A stretch of 25,698 bases of DNA from assembly GCA_031553875.1 (NCBI GenBank), contig JAVBKU010000027.1, positions 1-25,698 of the forward strand. The letters run 5' to 3'. Numbering within the stretch: position 1 is the stretch's first letter; each line of letters begins with the position of its first letter. The translations under genes were made by a program, and so were the position numbers. Source of the DNA: JAVBKU01 sp031553875 (GTDB taxonomy: Bacteria; Bacteroidota; Bacteroidia; Bacteroidales; Rikenellaceae). The notes below the pieces were generated by a model, which did no database searches, was not told where the DNA came from, and saw only the letters and a program-made list of their open reading frames with translations. Shown piece after piece: positions 17,061 through 24,578 of the stretch.

Positions 17061-17975
17061 ATGGTAAAACCTACTTTAGTTGTACTGGCCGCGGGAATGG
17101 GCTCGAGGTACGGCTCTCTCAAGCAGATGGACGGCGTCGGTCCCAACGGCGAAGCCATCATCGACTACTCTATCTATGACGCCATCCGCGCCGGCTTCGG
17201 CAAGGTGGTGTTCGTCATCCGCCACACCTTCGAGAAGGAGTTCCGCGAGATCTTCACCCCGGAGCGTTTCGGCGGCCGCATAGAGGTCGACTTCGTGTTC
17301 CAGGAGCTGGACAAGCTGCCCGCGGGATTCAGCGTACCCGAAGGCAGGGAGAAACCCTGGGGCACCAACCATGCCGTGATGATGGGCGCCGACGCGGTAA
17401 AAAGCGAGCCATTCGCCGTGATAAACGCCGACGATTTCTACGGTCAGGACGCTTACAAAACCTGCGGCGACTACCTGCGCTCGGTGAGCGGACAGAAGAA
17501 TAAGTATTGCATGGTGGGCTACCATATCGAGAACACGCTCTCCGACCACGGCGCGGTGTCGCGCGGCATCTGCGAGGTGGATAAGGAGGGTAACCTCGTG
17601 TCGATGGTCGAACGCACACACATAGAAAAGTCGGGTGGTCAGATTATCTTCAAGGACGATAAGGGCGAAATGCAGGCTCTGCCCTCCGGCGCGCTCGTGT
17701 CGATGAACATGTTCGGCTTCACTCCCGACTACTTCGACTACTCGAACGACTACTTCAAGACCTTCCTGAAAGAGAACCAGGCCAACCTCAAGGCCGAGTT
17801 CTATATCCCCACCATGGTCAACTACCTCGTAAACCAGGGCAAAGCCCAGCTACGCGTGCTCAGCACCACGGCCCGCTGGTTCGGCGTGACCTACAAGGAG
17901 GACAGGCCCGCCGTGGTGGCGAGCATCAAGGCCCTTATCGACGCGGGGGCGTATCCCGCCAACCTCTGGGGTTAA
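17061..17975 (+). CDS. Sugar-phosphate nucleotidyltransferase
   Basis: This 304-residue protein belongs to the NTP-transferase (sugar nucleotidyltransferase) fold, which couples a nucleotide to a sugar phosphate or similar acceptor. The N-terminal signature LAAGMGSRYGSLKQM at residues 9-23 is the nucleotide-binding loop with its basic residues. GTNHAV (101-106) and INADDFYG (121-128, with the metal-binding aspartates) are the other core motifs. No acyltransferase repeat follows, so it is not GlmU-like. The substrate cannot be read from the sequence. It is the first gene after a divergent promoter and ends 5 nt before galM, so the two are surely co-transcribed. That suggests a role with a free or activated hexose. 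Confidence 0.85.
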   Translation: MVKPTLVVLAAGMGSRYGSLKQMDGVGPNGEAIIDYSIYDAIRAGFGKVVFVIRHTFEKEFREIFTPERFGGRIEVDFVFQELDKLPAGFSVPEGREKPWGTNHAVMMGADAVKSEPFAVINADDFYGQDAYKTCGDYLRSVSGQKNKYCMVGYHIENTLSDHGAVSRGICEVDKEGNLVSMVERTHIEKSGGQIIFKDDKGEMQALPSGALVSMNMFGFTPDYFDYSNDYFKTFLKENQANLKAEFYIPTMVNYLVNQGKAQLRVLSTTARWFGVTYKEDRPAVVASIKALIDAGAYPANLWG

Positions 17976-17980
17976 CGGCC

Positions 17981-19030
17981 ATGACTATCGAGCAGAACAT
18001 ATGGGGCTTCACGCCCGAAGGCGAGGCTGTGGTGCTCTACACCATGACTGTCGCTTCGGGGGCATCGGTCAGGCTTACAAACGTGGGCGCGGCCATTGTA
18101 GGCGTCACCGTGCCCGACCATAACGGCGTGATGGCCGACGTGGCCCTCGGTTATGCCGACTTCAAAAGCTATTTCGGTGACGGCCCCTGCATGGGTAAGA
18201 GCGTGGGGCGCTTCGCCAACCGTATAGCGCGCGGGATATTCTCGCTCGACGGCAAGGAGTATCACCTGGCGCAAAACAATGGCCCCAACCACCTGCACGG
18301 CGGCCCTAATGGCTTCGCCAATAGATTGTGGGACAGCCGCGTGGAGGGAGACAGGGTAGTATTTTCGCTTCTCAGCCCCGACGGCGAGGAAAATTATCCC
18401 GGCGAATTAGGCGCAGAGGTGGTCTACGACTGGAATGACGCTCACGAGCTGGAAATTTCACTGTACGCGCGCGCGAGAGCCAAGACCATAGTCAACCTCA
18501 CCAACCATTCATATTTCAACCTCGCAGGCGAGAACTCGGGCAGTGTTCTCGGGCAGAGCTTGAGGCTCAACGCCTCGCGCTACCTGCCCACCGACTCCAC
18601 GCAGATACCCACCGGCGAATTCGCTCCCGTGGCGGGAACTCCGATGGATTTCACCTCTGCCAAAGAGTTAGGCCGCGACATTAACGCCGACTTCGAGCCC
18701 CTACGCATAGGCAACGGCTACGACCATTGCTGGGCGGTAGACGGTTACGAATCGGATAAGCTGGCGATAGTTGGCGAACTATCCGACCCCGTTTCGGGAC
18801 GCAGGATGACCATCCGCTCCACCCAGCCCGGCGTGCAGATCTACACGGGCAACTACCTGCAAGGCTCCCCTGAAAGCAAAAGCGGCCGGGGATACGATAA
18901 CCGCGACGGGGTGGCCATCGAGTGCCAGAACTTCCCCGACGCGCCCAACCACTCCAATTTTCCCTCTCCGGTATTAAACCCGGGGGACACTTATTTTCAG
19001 AAAATTATTTATACATTTGGGTTATCGTGA
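17981..19030 (+). CDS. galM: Aldose 1-epimerase (mutarotase)
   Basis: GalM interconverts alpha and beta anomers of hexoses such as galactose. The protein has 349 residues. GRFANRI is at 76-82, NHLHGG at 103-108 with H106, NHSYFNL at 175-181 with the catalytic acid H176, YDH at 247-249 with D248, and the catalytic base E314 in VAIECQNFPD. All four key positions are present, so the enzyme should be active. I see no signal peptide or lipobox, so it is cytoplasmic. It sits 5 nt after the nucleotidyltransferase and 120 nt before the symporter. Confidence 0.95.
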   Translation: MTIEQNIWGFTPEGEAVVLYTMTVASGASVRLTNVGAAIVGVTVPDHNGVMADVALGYADFKSYFGDGPCMGKSVGRFANRIARGIFSLDGKEYHLAQNNGPNHLHGGPNGFANRLWDSRVEGDRVVFSLLSPDGEENYPGELGAEVVYDWNDAHELEISLYARARAKTIVNLTNHSYFNLAGENSGSVLGQSLRLNASRYLPTDSTQIPTGEFAPVAGTPMDFTSAKELGRDINADFEPLRIGNGYDHCWAVDGYESDKLAIVGELSDPVSGRRMTIRSTQPGVQIYTGNYLQGSPESKSGRGYDNRDGVAIECQNFPDAPNHSNFPSPVLNPGDTYFQKIIYTFGLS

Positions 19031-19150
19031 TTTCCGGCACCGGAGGGTCTGACACCCCGCAGCCGGAGGCAATAAACTGACTATAAGCCCACTATGCAAC
19101 ACCGTGTTTTTCAAGATAGATCCTAAACCAAAAACCAAAGTTTATCGATT

Positions 19151-20836
19151 ATGGAATTTGAACTCAGATTTGTGGATTATGCAATAATGATAATCTACTT
19201 CGCATTCGTGCTCGGGATAGGCTGGGCGCTCAAGAAGTACATGAAGGACTCCACGGCCTTCCTCCAGGCGGGACGTTCGCTGCCCGCATGGGTGACCGGC
19301 CTGGCCTTCGTTTCGGCCAACCTCGGCGCCCTCGAGGTGATGGGTATGGCCGCCTCGGGAGCCAAGTACGGGCTTATGACCGTCCATTTCTACTGGGTGG
19401 GCGCGATTCCCGCGATGATATTCCTCGCGCTGTTCATGATGCCCTTCTATTACGGATCCAAGGCGCGTTCGGTGCCCGAGTACCTCAAACTCCGTTTCGA
19501 CGAGAAGACCAGGGGTCTCAATGCCGTTTCGTTCGCCGTCATGACCATCTTCTCATCCGGGATCTCGATGTACGCCCTCGCGATGCTTATGGAGACGCTC
19601 CTGGGCTGGGATTTCACCACAGGGCTTTTCCTTTCGGCTGCTATCGTACTGGTTTACACCTACCTCGGCGGGCTCACCTCAGCGATATACAACGAGGTGT
19701 TGCAATTCTTCTTAATCGTGATAGGCTTCCTGCCCCTCGTGGTACTGGGCCTTATAAACATAGGCGGCTGGGAAGGTCTGAAGGCTACACTCGCAGGCTC
19801 CGACACGATGCTCCACGCGTGGAAATACACAGGCTCGGCCTCCGCTAACCCGATGGGTGTCGAGTGGATGGGTATCATTATGGGCCTGGGCTTCGTGCTC
19901 TCGTTCGGGTACTGGTGTACCAACTTCCTGGTAGTGCAGCGCGCGATGGCCGCGGGCAGCATGAATGCCGCACGCAAGACCCCGCTTATCGGAGCCATGT
20001 TCAAAATGTTCATCCCGTTCCTTGTGATACTCCCCGGTCTTCTGGCCGCAGCGCTCTTCGTGGGCGACAACACATTCATCCCACTGAAGGATGGCGTGGC
20101 AGGAGTATACGACTATGACAAGGTGATCCCGGTGATGCTGCATAAATATCTCCCCAACGGGGTGCTGGGCCTGGGTCTGACCGCCCTTATGGCCTCGTTC
20201 ATGAGCGGTATGGCGGGTAACGTTTCGGCCTTCAACACCGTTTTCACTTACGACATCTACCAGAGCTACATCAAGCCCGGTAAGAGTGACAGGCACTACC
20301 TGAACGTAGGCCGCCTGGCTACCATCTTCGGTATCCTGGTGAGCATCGCCGCCGCTTATGTGGCCGCCCTGTTCAACAACGTGATGGACTTCCTGCAGCT
20401 CATCTTCGCCTTTGTCAACGCTCCCCTGTTCGCTACGTTCCTGCTGGGTATGTTCACCAAACGTACCACAGGACACGGTGCATTCTGGGGTCTGCTGGCC
20501 GGTATCAGCGCCGCTGCAGTACATCACGGCCTCACCGTACCCTACGGAGCGACATCGCTAATCAAGGGCGGATGGCTTTACAAGCTTGGTGAATACCCGA
20601 GCGAAATGGCCCAGAACTTCTATACCGCAACCTGTGCGTTCGTGGTATGTTTTATCATCACTCTGATAGTATCGGCCGCCACCAAGCGCACAAAGACCGA
20701 CGAAGAACTCAAGGGTCTGGTATACTCGCTCACTCCCAAGCTTAAGAACGAAGCTATTAGTTGGTGGAAGACTCCTCAGGCTATCGCCATCGTCGTGGGT
20801 GCCATCACTATTGCACTGAACATAATTTTCTGGTAA
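19151..20836 (+). CDS. Sodium/solute symporter (SSS family, sugar-type)
   Basis: This integral membrane protein of 561 residues has about 13-14 hydrophobic segments and belongs to the sodium:solute symporter family (LeuT-like fold). The N-terminal part has AGRSLPAWVTGLAFVSANLG (residues 40-59), a family hallmark near the sodium site. YLGGLTSAIYNEVLQ (171-185) is the classic signature of the SGLT-type branch. Neighbouring galM and nucleotidyltransferase genes favour a sugar substrate, but the exact substrate cannot be told. A 120-nt gap separates it from galM. It contains the GC-rich inverted segments CCGGAGGG and CAGCCGGAGG but no clear promoter. A small membrane protein follows 21 nt after the stop. 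Confidence 0.93.
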   Translation: MEFELRFVDYAIMIIYFAFVLGIGWALKKYMKDSTAFLQAGRSLPAWVTGLAFVSANLGALEVMGMAASGAKYGLMTVHFYWVGAIPAMIFLALFMMPFYYGSKARSVPEYLKLRFDEKTRGLNAVSFAVMTIFSSGISMYALAMLMETLLGWDFTTGLFLSAAIVLVYTYLGGLTSAIYNEVLQFFLIVIGFLPLVVLGLINIGGWEGLKATLAGSDTMLHAWKYTGSASANPMGVEWMGIIMGLGFVLSFGYWCTNFLVVQRAMAAGSMNAARKTPLIGAMFKMFIPFLVILPGLLAAALFVGDNTFIPLKDGVAGVYDYDKVIPVMLHKYLPNGVLGLGLTALMASFMSGMAGNVSAFNTVFTYDIYQSYIKPGKSDRHYLNVGRLATIFGILVSIAAAYVAALFNNVMDFLQLIFAFVNAPLFATFLLGMFTKRTTGHGAFWGLLAGISAAAVHHGLTVPYGATSLIKGGWLYKLGEYPSEMAQNFYTATCAFVVCFIITLIVSAATKRTKTDEELKGLVYSLTPKLKNEAISWWKTPQAIAIVVGAITIALNIIFW

Positions 20837-20857
20837 AAACTAAAAAACGAAAAAGAT

Positions 20858-21064
20858 ATGGGACTCGATATAAAAATTCCTATCGGCTGGATGTTCACCG
20901 TCCTGGGACTGGTGCTCACCATATATGGCCTGGCCACATCCTCCGACAGTGCGCTGTATAAGGCGTCATTGGGTATAAACATCAACCTCTGGGCCGGCGT
21001 CGGTATGCTGGTGTTCGGAGTGGCGTTCCTGCTCATGTCCTACCTGCCCAAGAAGAAAGCGTAG
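20858..21064 (+). CDS. Small two-helix membrane protein next to the symporter
   Basis: This is a 68-residue protein with two hydrophobic segments (about residues 10-27 and 43-62), a short hydrophilic connector and a basic end, PKKKA. I recognise no catalytic motif and no named family with certainty. The 21-nt spacing from the symporter, together with the terminator after it, indicates co-transcription. A role as an accessory or stabilising subunit of the symporter is the simplest inference. Coding is supported by codon use like its neighbours and by a clean ATG start. Confidence 0.8.
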   Translation: MGLDIKIPIGWMFTVLGLVLTIYGLATSSDSALYKASLGININLWAGVGMLVFGVAFLLMSYLPKKKA

Positions 21065-21074
21065 GTTTAGAGCT

Positions 21075-21124
21075 CAAAGATGGTAAGAGCGTCCCGGTTA
21101 ACCGGGACGCTCTTACCATCTTTG
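21075..21124. repeat. Perfect 50-bp palindrome
   Basis: Two 25-nt arms, 21075-21099 and 21100-21124, are exact reverse complements with no spacer. The centre reads CCCGGTT|AACCGGG. It starts 10 nt after the small membrane protein gene. As RNA it would be a very stable hairpin, and as DNA it could form a cruciform. No T run follows on either strand, so it may protect the 3' end of the message or serve as a protein-binding site. Confidence 0.85.
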
Positions 21125-21180
21125 GAGGCGCCTTCATCCACTCTACACGGCGAAAAAGGTCTGAAAAGTCCTATAATTAC

Positions 21181-21206
21181 AAAAGTGCCCCCAGAGGTGC
21201 TTTTTT
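21181..21206 (+). terminator. Terminator after the symporter operon
   Basis: AAAAGTGCC (21181-21189) can pair with GGTGCTTTT (21196-21204), with two G-U/U-G pairs, and is followed by more T residues (TTTTTT in all). It lies 57 nt after the 50-bp palindrome. It is a plausible intrinsic terminator on the + strand. Confidence 0.65.
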
Positions 21207-21342
21207 CTTATCTACGCAGGCATTGTTCCTTTTTTGGAATAGTTTTTGTTAAGTTGTAGGCTACATTCGGCACAAGTCATGTACACCCCTCTGGCGGGAG
21301 GGGAGTGGTTTCTTTTTTTATAGGTTGGAGGGTGTAATATTT

Positions 21343-22332
21343 ATGACTGATAATAAGCAGGTCCTGGTAACGGGTGCCGCCGGGTTCATAGGCTCGCACC
21401 TTTGCCGCAAACTACTCGACAGCGGAGCCAACGTCACAGGCATCGACAGTTTCGTGTCGGGCAATGCCGCCAATGTATACCGTCTCATGGAGAATCCCGC
21501 GTTCTCGATGGTCAAGCACGACATCACCGTCCCCTACTTCACCGAGGCCGACCAGATATACAACTGTGCCTCGCTCACCCACATCTCGCACCACCTCAAC
21601 AGTCCCGTACAGGTCATCAAGACCAACCTCATAGGCAGCATTAACATGCTGGGGCTCGCCCGCCACACCAAGGCCACCATACTACAGGCTTCCACGGGTA
21701 AGATCTACGGCAATACCACTATCACCTCGCTCAACGAAACCTTCCCCGGCTCGGTGAACACCATGGGTAACACCTCGCCGTTTATCGAGAGCAAGCGCAT
21801 GGTCGAGACGATATTTTCGGCCTACAACAAGGAGTACAATATCGATACCCGTATAGCCCGCGTGTTCAACACCTACGGCCCGGGAATGGCTCCCGACATG
21901 GAAAAGCTGATCCCCTCGATCATCACCAGCGCCCTGCGCAACAAGGAGATACACATTCACGGCAACGGAAGCCAGGAGCGGTGGATATGCTATGTGGACG
22001 ATATGATCGAGGCCATGATGGCCCTCATGAACAGCCCCCGCGGCCAATATACCATGCCCATGAACCTGGGCTCGGACATTCCGGTGTCGGTGAAAAACCT
22101 CGTGGACCTCATAATAAGCCTCTCCGGCAGCCGCTCGAAGGTGAAATTCCTCGACCTGCCCGGCGAGTCGCTCATGCAACGCCATCCCGATATATCCTTC
22201 GCCCGCCAGGCTCTGCAGTGGGAGCCGTCGACGTCGCTCGAAGAGGGACTCTCCAACACCATAGAGTATTTCGACAAGATGCTCAAGCGTGAAGACCGCC
22301 ACTTCGCCTATATGTCGTGGATAGAGATGTAG
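21343..22332 (+). CDS. NAD-binding SDR of the UDP-glucuronate decarboxylase type, catalytic residues altered
   Basis: The start is the ATG at 21343 (329 residues); an in-frame TTG at 21325 is less likely. It is an extended SDR with the NAD-binding GAAGFIGS at residues 11-18. Segments such as SPVQVIKTNLIGSINMLGLA, RIARVFNTYGPGM and GNGSQERWICYVDDMIEA are closest in pattern to UDP-glucuronate decarboxylases (UXS/ArnA type). The active site departs from the family: YxxxK reads F147-I-E-S-K151, and the usual T-S-E-V-Y-G reads T-G-K-I-Y-G (118-123), so the serine/glutamate pair is G119/K120. The arginine of the late motif is kept at R280 (QRHPDI). Sugar-nucleotide binding is likely, but the normal reaction is doubtful. 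It stands alone, between a terminator and a repeat. Confidence 0.85.
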   Translation: MTDNKQVLVTGAAGFIGSHLCRKLLDSGANVTGIDSFVSGNAANVYRLMENPAFSMVKHDITVPYFTEADQIYNCASLTHISHHLNSPVQVIKTNLIGSINMLGLARHTKATILQASTGKIYGNTTITSLNETFPGSVNTMGNTSPFIESKRMVETIFSAYNKEYNIDTRIARVFNTYGPGMAPDMEKLIPSIITSALRNKEIHIHGNGSQERWICYVDDMIEAMMALMNSPRGQYTMPMNLGSDIPVSVKNLVDLIISLSGSRSKVKFLDLPGESLMQRHPDISFARQALQWEPSTSLEEGLSNTIEYFDKMLKREDRHFAYMSWIEM

Positions 22333-22375
22333 TACACTGAGGGAAGTGATTTGTTGGGCTACATGAGTTTTTCTA

Positions 22376-22435
22376 AAGCGTCGAAGACGCTTGTAATCCC
22401 CGCATCTGAAAACACTAACGAGGCGCAAGCCTCGT
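22376..22435. repeat. Two short palindromes upstream of repeat copy A
   Basis: AAGCGTC-GAA-GACGCTT (22376-22392) is followed by GT. ACGAGGC-GCAA-GCCTCGT lies at 22418-22435. Both have 7-bp stems with 3-4 nt loops, like the hairpins at 22836-22852, 25293-25309 and in the rpoC-rseP gap. They directly precede copy A of the long repeat. Confidence 0.55.
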
Positions 22436-22441
22436 GCGAAT

Positions 22442-22831
22442 GCCGCTTCGGGCTTCTGCCGGGAATAGGTCTCGTGAGGGAGATCACCCTCAGTTATCGT
22501 GTAACTAGGGAAGCTCCCGGAAGAGACCCCGGCAGAAGACGCGGCTAGACCTTTTGACTACTTTTACGGCAATGGTAAAAGTAGGTCCCGCTGAAGGCGA
22601 AATAACCTATTGTAAATATTTCTCTCTGTACCTTTTGTGCACACAAAAGGTACCCAAAAAGTGCCGCCTGCGGATATTCACTGACACGGATCTTCGTCCA
22701 TCCTAAAACGTCGAACTCCTCCTTTTTAGCCAGAACCTCACGGCCTGTCTAACAGTCGTTAGACACAGCGTCGTTTTTTAACGGATTCCCTCGACCCCTG
22801 TCCGGGCGTGAATATCACGCAATTGGCGGAG
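22442..22831 (+). repeat. Long structured repeat, copy A
   Basis: About 390 bp that recur in inverted orientation at 25314-25697. The first 124 nt differ from the other copy at only three positions; later parts are more variable, with conserved blocks. No convincing reading frame exists. Pairing regions in order are: CTTCTGCCGG (22453-22462) with CCGGCAGAAG (22529-22538) enclosing GGTCTC/GAGACC and three small hairpins; CTACTTTTAC/GTAAAAGTAG (22558-22567 with 22575-22584); GTACCTTTTGTG/CACAAAAGGTAC (22628-22639 with 22642-22653); GATATTCAC/GTGAATATC (22673-22681 with 22808-22816), enclosing GTCTAAC/GTTAGAC (22747-22753 with 22758-22764). It may be a structured RNA or a folded mobile repeat. 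It fills most of the 613-nt gene-free stretch 22333-22945. Confidence 0.9.
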
Positions 22832-22835
22832 GACA

Positions 22836-22852
22836 GATACTCGTTGAGTATC
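22836..22852. repeat. Short palindrome at the end of repeat copy A
   Basis: GATACTC-GTT-GAGTATC has a 7-bp stem and a 3-nt loop, just after the conserved GGCGGAG that ends the repeat. Copy B has a different 7-bp palindrome at the same place (25293-25309). The position and shape are kept while the sequence is not. Confidence 0.6.
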
Positions 22853-22877
22853 TTAATAATGTTCCTCTATTCCAGAT

Positions 22878-22915
22878 AAACAGGCGGCCGATGCAAAAGC
22901 ACCGGCCGCCTGTTT
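22878..22915 (-). terminator. Terminator between repeat copy A and the Spy-like gene
   Basis: AAACAGGCGGCCG (22878-22890) pairs with CGGCCGCCTGTTT (22903-22915) around a 12-nt loop. On the - strand it lies 30 nt beyond the Spy-like stop and ends in TTTAT. On the + strand it ends in TTTT and could also stop a transcript of copy A. It is probably bidirectional. Confidence 0.75.
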
Positions 22916-22945
22916 TGTGGATTTAATTCACCTTTCTCCAACTAT

Positions 22946-23434
22946 CTAATCCTGCTTCGCAGGGAAACGCTTGCGGTATTCCGCCAACGCCTTACGCCTT
23001 ATATCCTGCTCAACGCGGAAGAACTTAAGTATCTGCTGGGGGGTGAGTACCGCCCGAAATTCCGCTATATAACGCTCCTGCAGAGCGATCATAGCCTTAC
23101 CCATATTGATCTGGGCCACCAGAGCCTGCTCGGCCTGGGCCGTGGAGAGGGTGTCGGGATCAGCCCTCAACATAAGCTGCTTCCCACGCTCAGAGTGAAA
23201 ACGGCTCAACTCCTGGTCGTAACGCACGTAGATGGGTTTGAAGCGAGCCATGGTCGTATCGCTGAGGTTCAGCGCCTCCTTGATTTCCTTTAGTTTTACA
23301 GCCATCAGGGCCGCTTTGGGATTAGGTTTTGCCTCAGGGCCACCCTGCCTTTCCGGGGCTTGTTGAGCTATGGCGCTAAAACTGACTCCGGCAAACGCCA
23401 GAAGCAGCATACAATACACAATACTCCTTTTCAT
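22946..23434 (-). CDS. Secreted Spy/CpxP-like (LTxxQ) protein
   Basis: A 162-residue protein with a signal peptide (residues 1-23, cleavage after AIA). The mature part is largely helical and charged. LTPQQ at residues 130-134, followed by a helix rich in R, E and K (KFFRVEQDIRRKALAEYRKRF), is the pattern of LTxxQ/Spy-like periplasmic proteins, which in other bacteria act as chaperones or stress sensors. It is the last gene of a - strand group after the ECF sigma factor and the putative anti-sigma protein, 73 nt from the latter. Control by that sigma factor is likely by context. The family assignment rests on motif and length only. Confidence 0.78.
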   Translation of the reverse strand: MKRSIVYCMLLLAFAGVSFSAIAQQAPERQGGPEAKPNPKAALMAVKLKEIKEALNLSDTTMARFKPIYVRYDQELSRFHSERGKQLMLRADPDTLSTAQAEQALVAQINMGKAMIALQERYIAEFRAVLTPQQILKFFRVEQDIRRKALAEYRKRFPAKQD

Positions 23435-23507
23435 AATATTTCCGCATTATGGGTTAACCCGGCTGTTCTTTGAACTCCCTCATAAGGATATTCGCACACG
23501 GCCGGTA

Positions 23508-23912
23508 TTAATAAACTTCGTACATCTGCTCTGTGACGGCCAGTGCTGCCACGGCGGAGATCTCCTCGTCAGACATGGTGGCGAATACCTCCTCTACGGT
23601 CTTAGGGACGTGGTATGCCGTCATGGTCGGATTCTTCCCTCCGTTGTTGTTGGCCACATACACCACCGCGGCTAGGCAGGCGGCACAGGCAGCGATAGAC
23701 ACCACGCGCCTGGTGAGGGACCATCCGCGGCGAACATGGACCACGCTTCTCCGCTCCTCCCCGAACAACAAACTATCCTCGGGGATACTCTTTCCGGCGG
23801 CCTCACGGCAGGCGCGCTCCACGGTGCGGCGGGTCACGTCGTCGAAAAACCCGTCTTTCACCTCGTAGGGCGTACGCTTGCCTACATCCTTAAAATCAAA
23901 CTTCTTTTTCAT
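23508..23912 (-). CDS. Putative one-helix anti-sigma factor
   Basis: A 134-residue protein with one membrane segment (about residues 68-87), no signal peptide, a basic cytoplasmic N-terminal part and a short acidic outer part (EEVFATMSDEEIS). The N-terminal phrase KRTPYEVKDGFFDDV (residues 12-26) resembles the start of short proteins often found next to ECF sigma factors in Bacteroidetes. I see no zinc-binding HxxxCxxC motif, so it is not a ZAS-type anti-sigma factor. The place between the sigma gene and a Spy-like gene on the same strand supports an anti-sigma role, but this is inference. Confidence 0.65.
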   Translation of the reverse strand: MKKKFDFKDVGKRTPYEVKDGFFDDVTRRTVERACREAAGKSIPEDSLLFGEERRSVVHVRRGWSLTRRVVSIAACAACLAAVVYVANNNGGKNPTMTAYHVPKTVEEVFATMSDEEISAVAALAVTEQMYEVY

Positions 23913-23988
23913 GGCGTTACTTTTTAACGCTAATTATCTTAATCTTGTCTTCCTCTTACGCTGAGTTTCCCCGGGGTCCGGCATTCCC

Positions 23989-24546
23989 TTACGCGTTATC
24001 TATCATAAATGCCTTTACCTTCTCCTTGGCGTAGTGGTAGTTGGTCTTGAGCGTAGCCACCGACATACCCAGCACCTTGCTCATATCCTCGTAACTCAGC
24101 TCGTCGTAGTACCTCATGTTGAACACCAACCTCTGCTTCTCGGGCAGGCGCAGTATAGCCTCCTGAAACATCAATACTATCCTGTCGCCGCTCTCGCCGC
24201 TCTCCTCGTAGAGTGTAGCGCTCAGGCTCCTGGATACTTCCTCGAACGAGTCCGAGTCGCCCCTTCGGGAACGCAACAGCCTCAGGCACTCGTTTGTGGC
24301 TATACGGTAGAGCCAGGTGTAGAGCTTGCTCTCGCGGCGGAACGTGCCGATGAAGCGGTAGGCGTTGATGAAAGTCTCCTGCAGCACGTCCTCGGCATCC
24401 TCGTGCGAGACCACCATACGGCGTATATGCCAGTAAATGCGCGTGCGGTAACACTCCATCATAAGGGCCAGTCCCTCGCCGCAGGTATGCTCCTGGTCGA
24501 ACAGCTTCAGTATTTCCTCATCCCTGCTACGGGCCATCCCTTTCAT
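23989..24546 (-). CDS. ECF-type RNA polymerase sigma factor
   Basis: An ECF sigma-70 factor of 185 residues, counted from the ATG at 24546; the frame can be extended to a TTG at 24579, and another ATG lies at 24537. Region 2 (about residues 26-92) holds HEDAEDVLQETFINAYRFI and the promoter-melting helix TWLYRIATNECLRLLR. Region 4 (about 122-180) holds LPEKQRLVFNMRYYDELSYEDMSKVLG and the helix-turn-helix ending ATLKTNYHYAKEKVKAF. Neither an extra C-terminal domain nor a FecR partner is seen, so it is not the SusCD-type ECF group. It heads a - strand operon with a putative anti-sigma gene and a Spy-like gene and is divergent from another LTxxQ protein gene. Confidence 0.93.
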   Translation of the reverse strand: MKGMARSRDEEILKLFDQEHTCGEGLALMMECYRTRIYWHIRRMVVSHEDAEDVLQETFINAYRFIGTFRRESKLYTWLYRIATNECLRLLRSRRGDSDSFEEVSRSLSATLYEESGESGDRIVLMFQEAILRLPEKQRLVFNMRYYDELSYEDMSKVLGMSVATLKTNYHYAKEKVKAFMIDNA

Positions 24547-24578
24547 ACGGTTACATGGTTTGGAACTAAAGTAATACA

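Noticed and set aside
19012..19019. TACATTTG, matching the TAnnTTTG box, at the end of galM upstream of the symporter
   Set aside because: No TTTG or TTG lies 18-21 nt upstream, so it lacks the -33 element. A chance match inside coding sequence is likely.
22351..22548. A 65-codon + strand reading frame across the start of repeat copy A
   Set aside because: It runs through palindromes and the four-way junction, has no clear homology or translation signal, and copy B gives no matching conserved frame. It is best read as non-coding.
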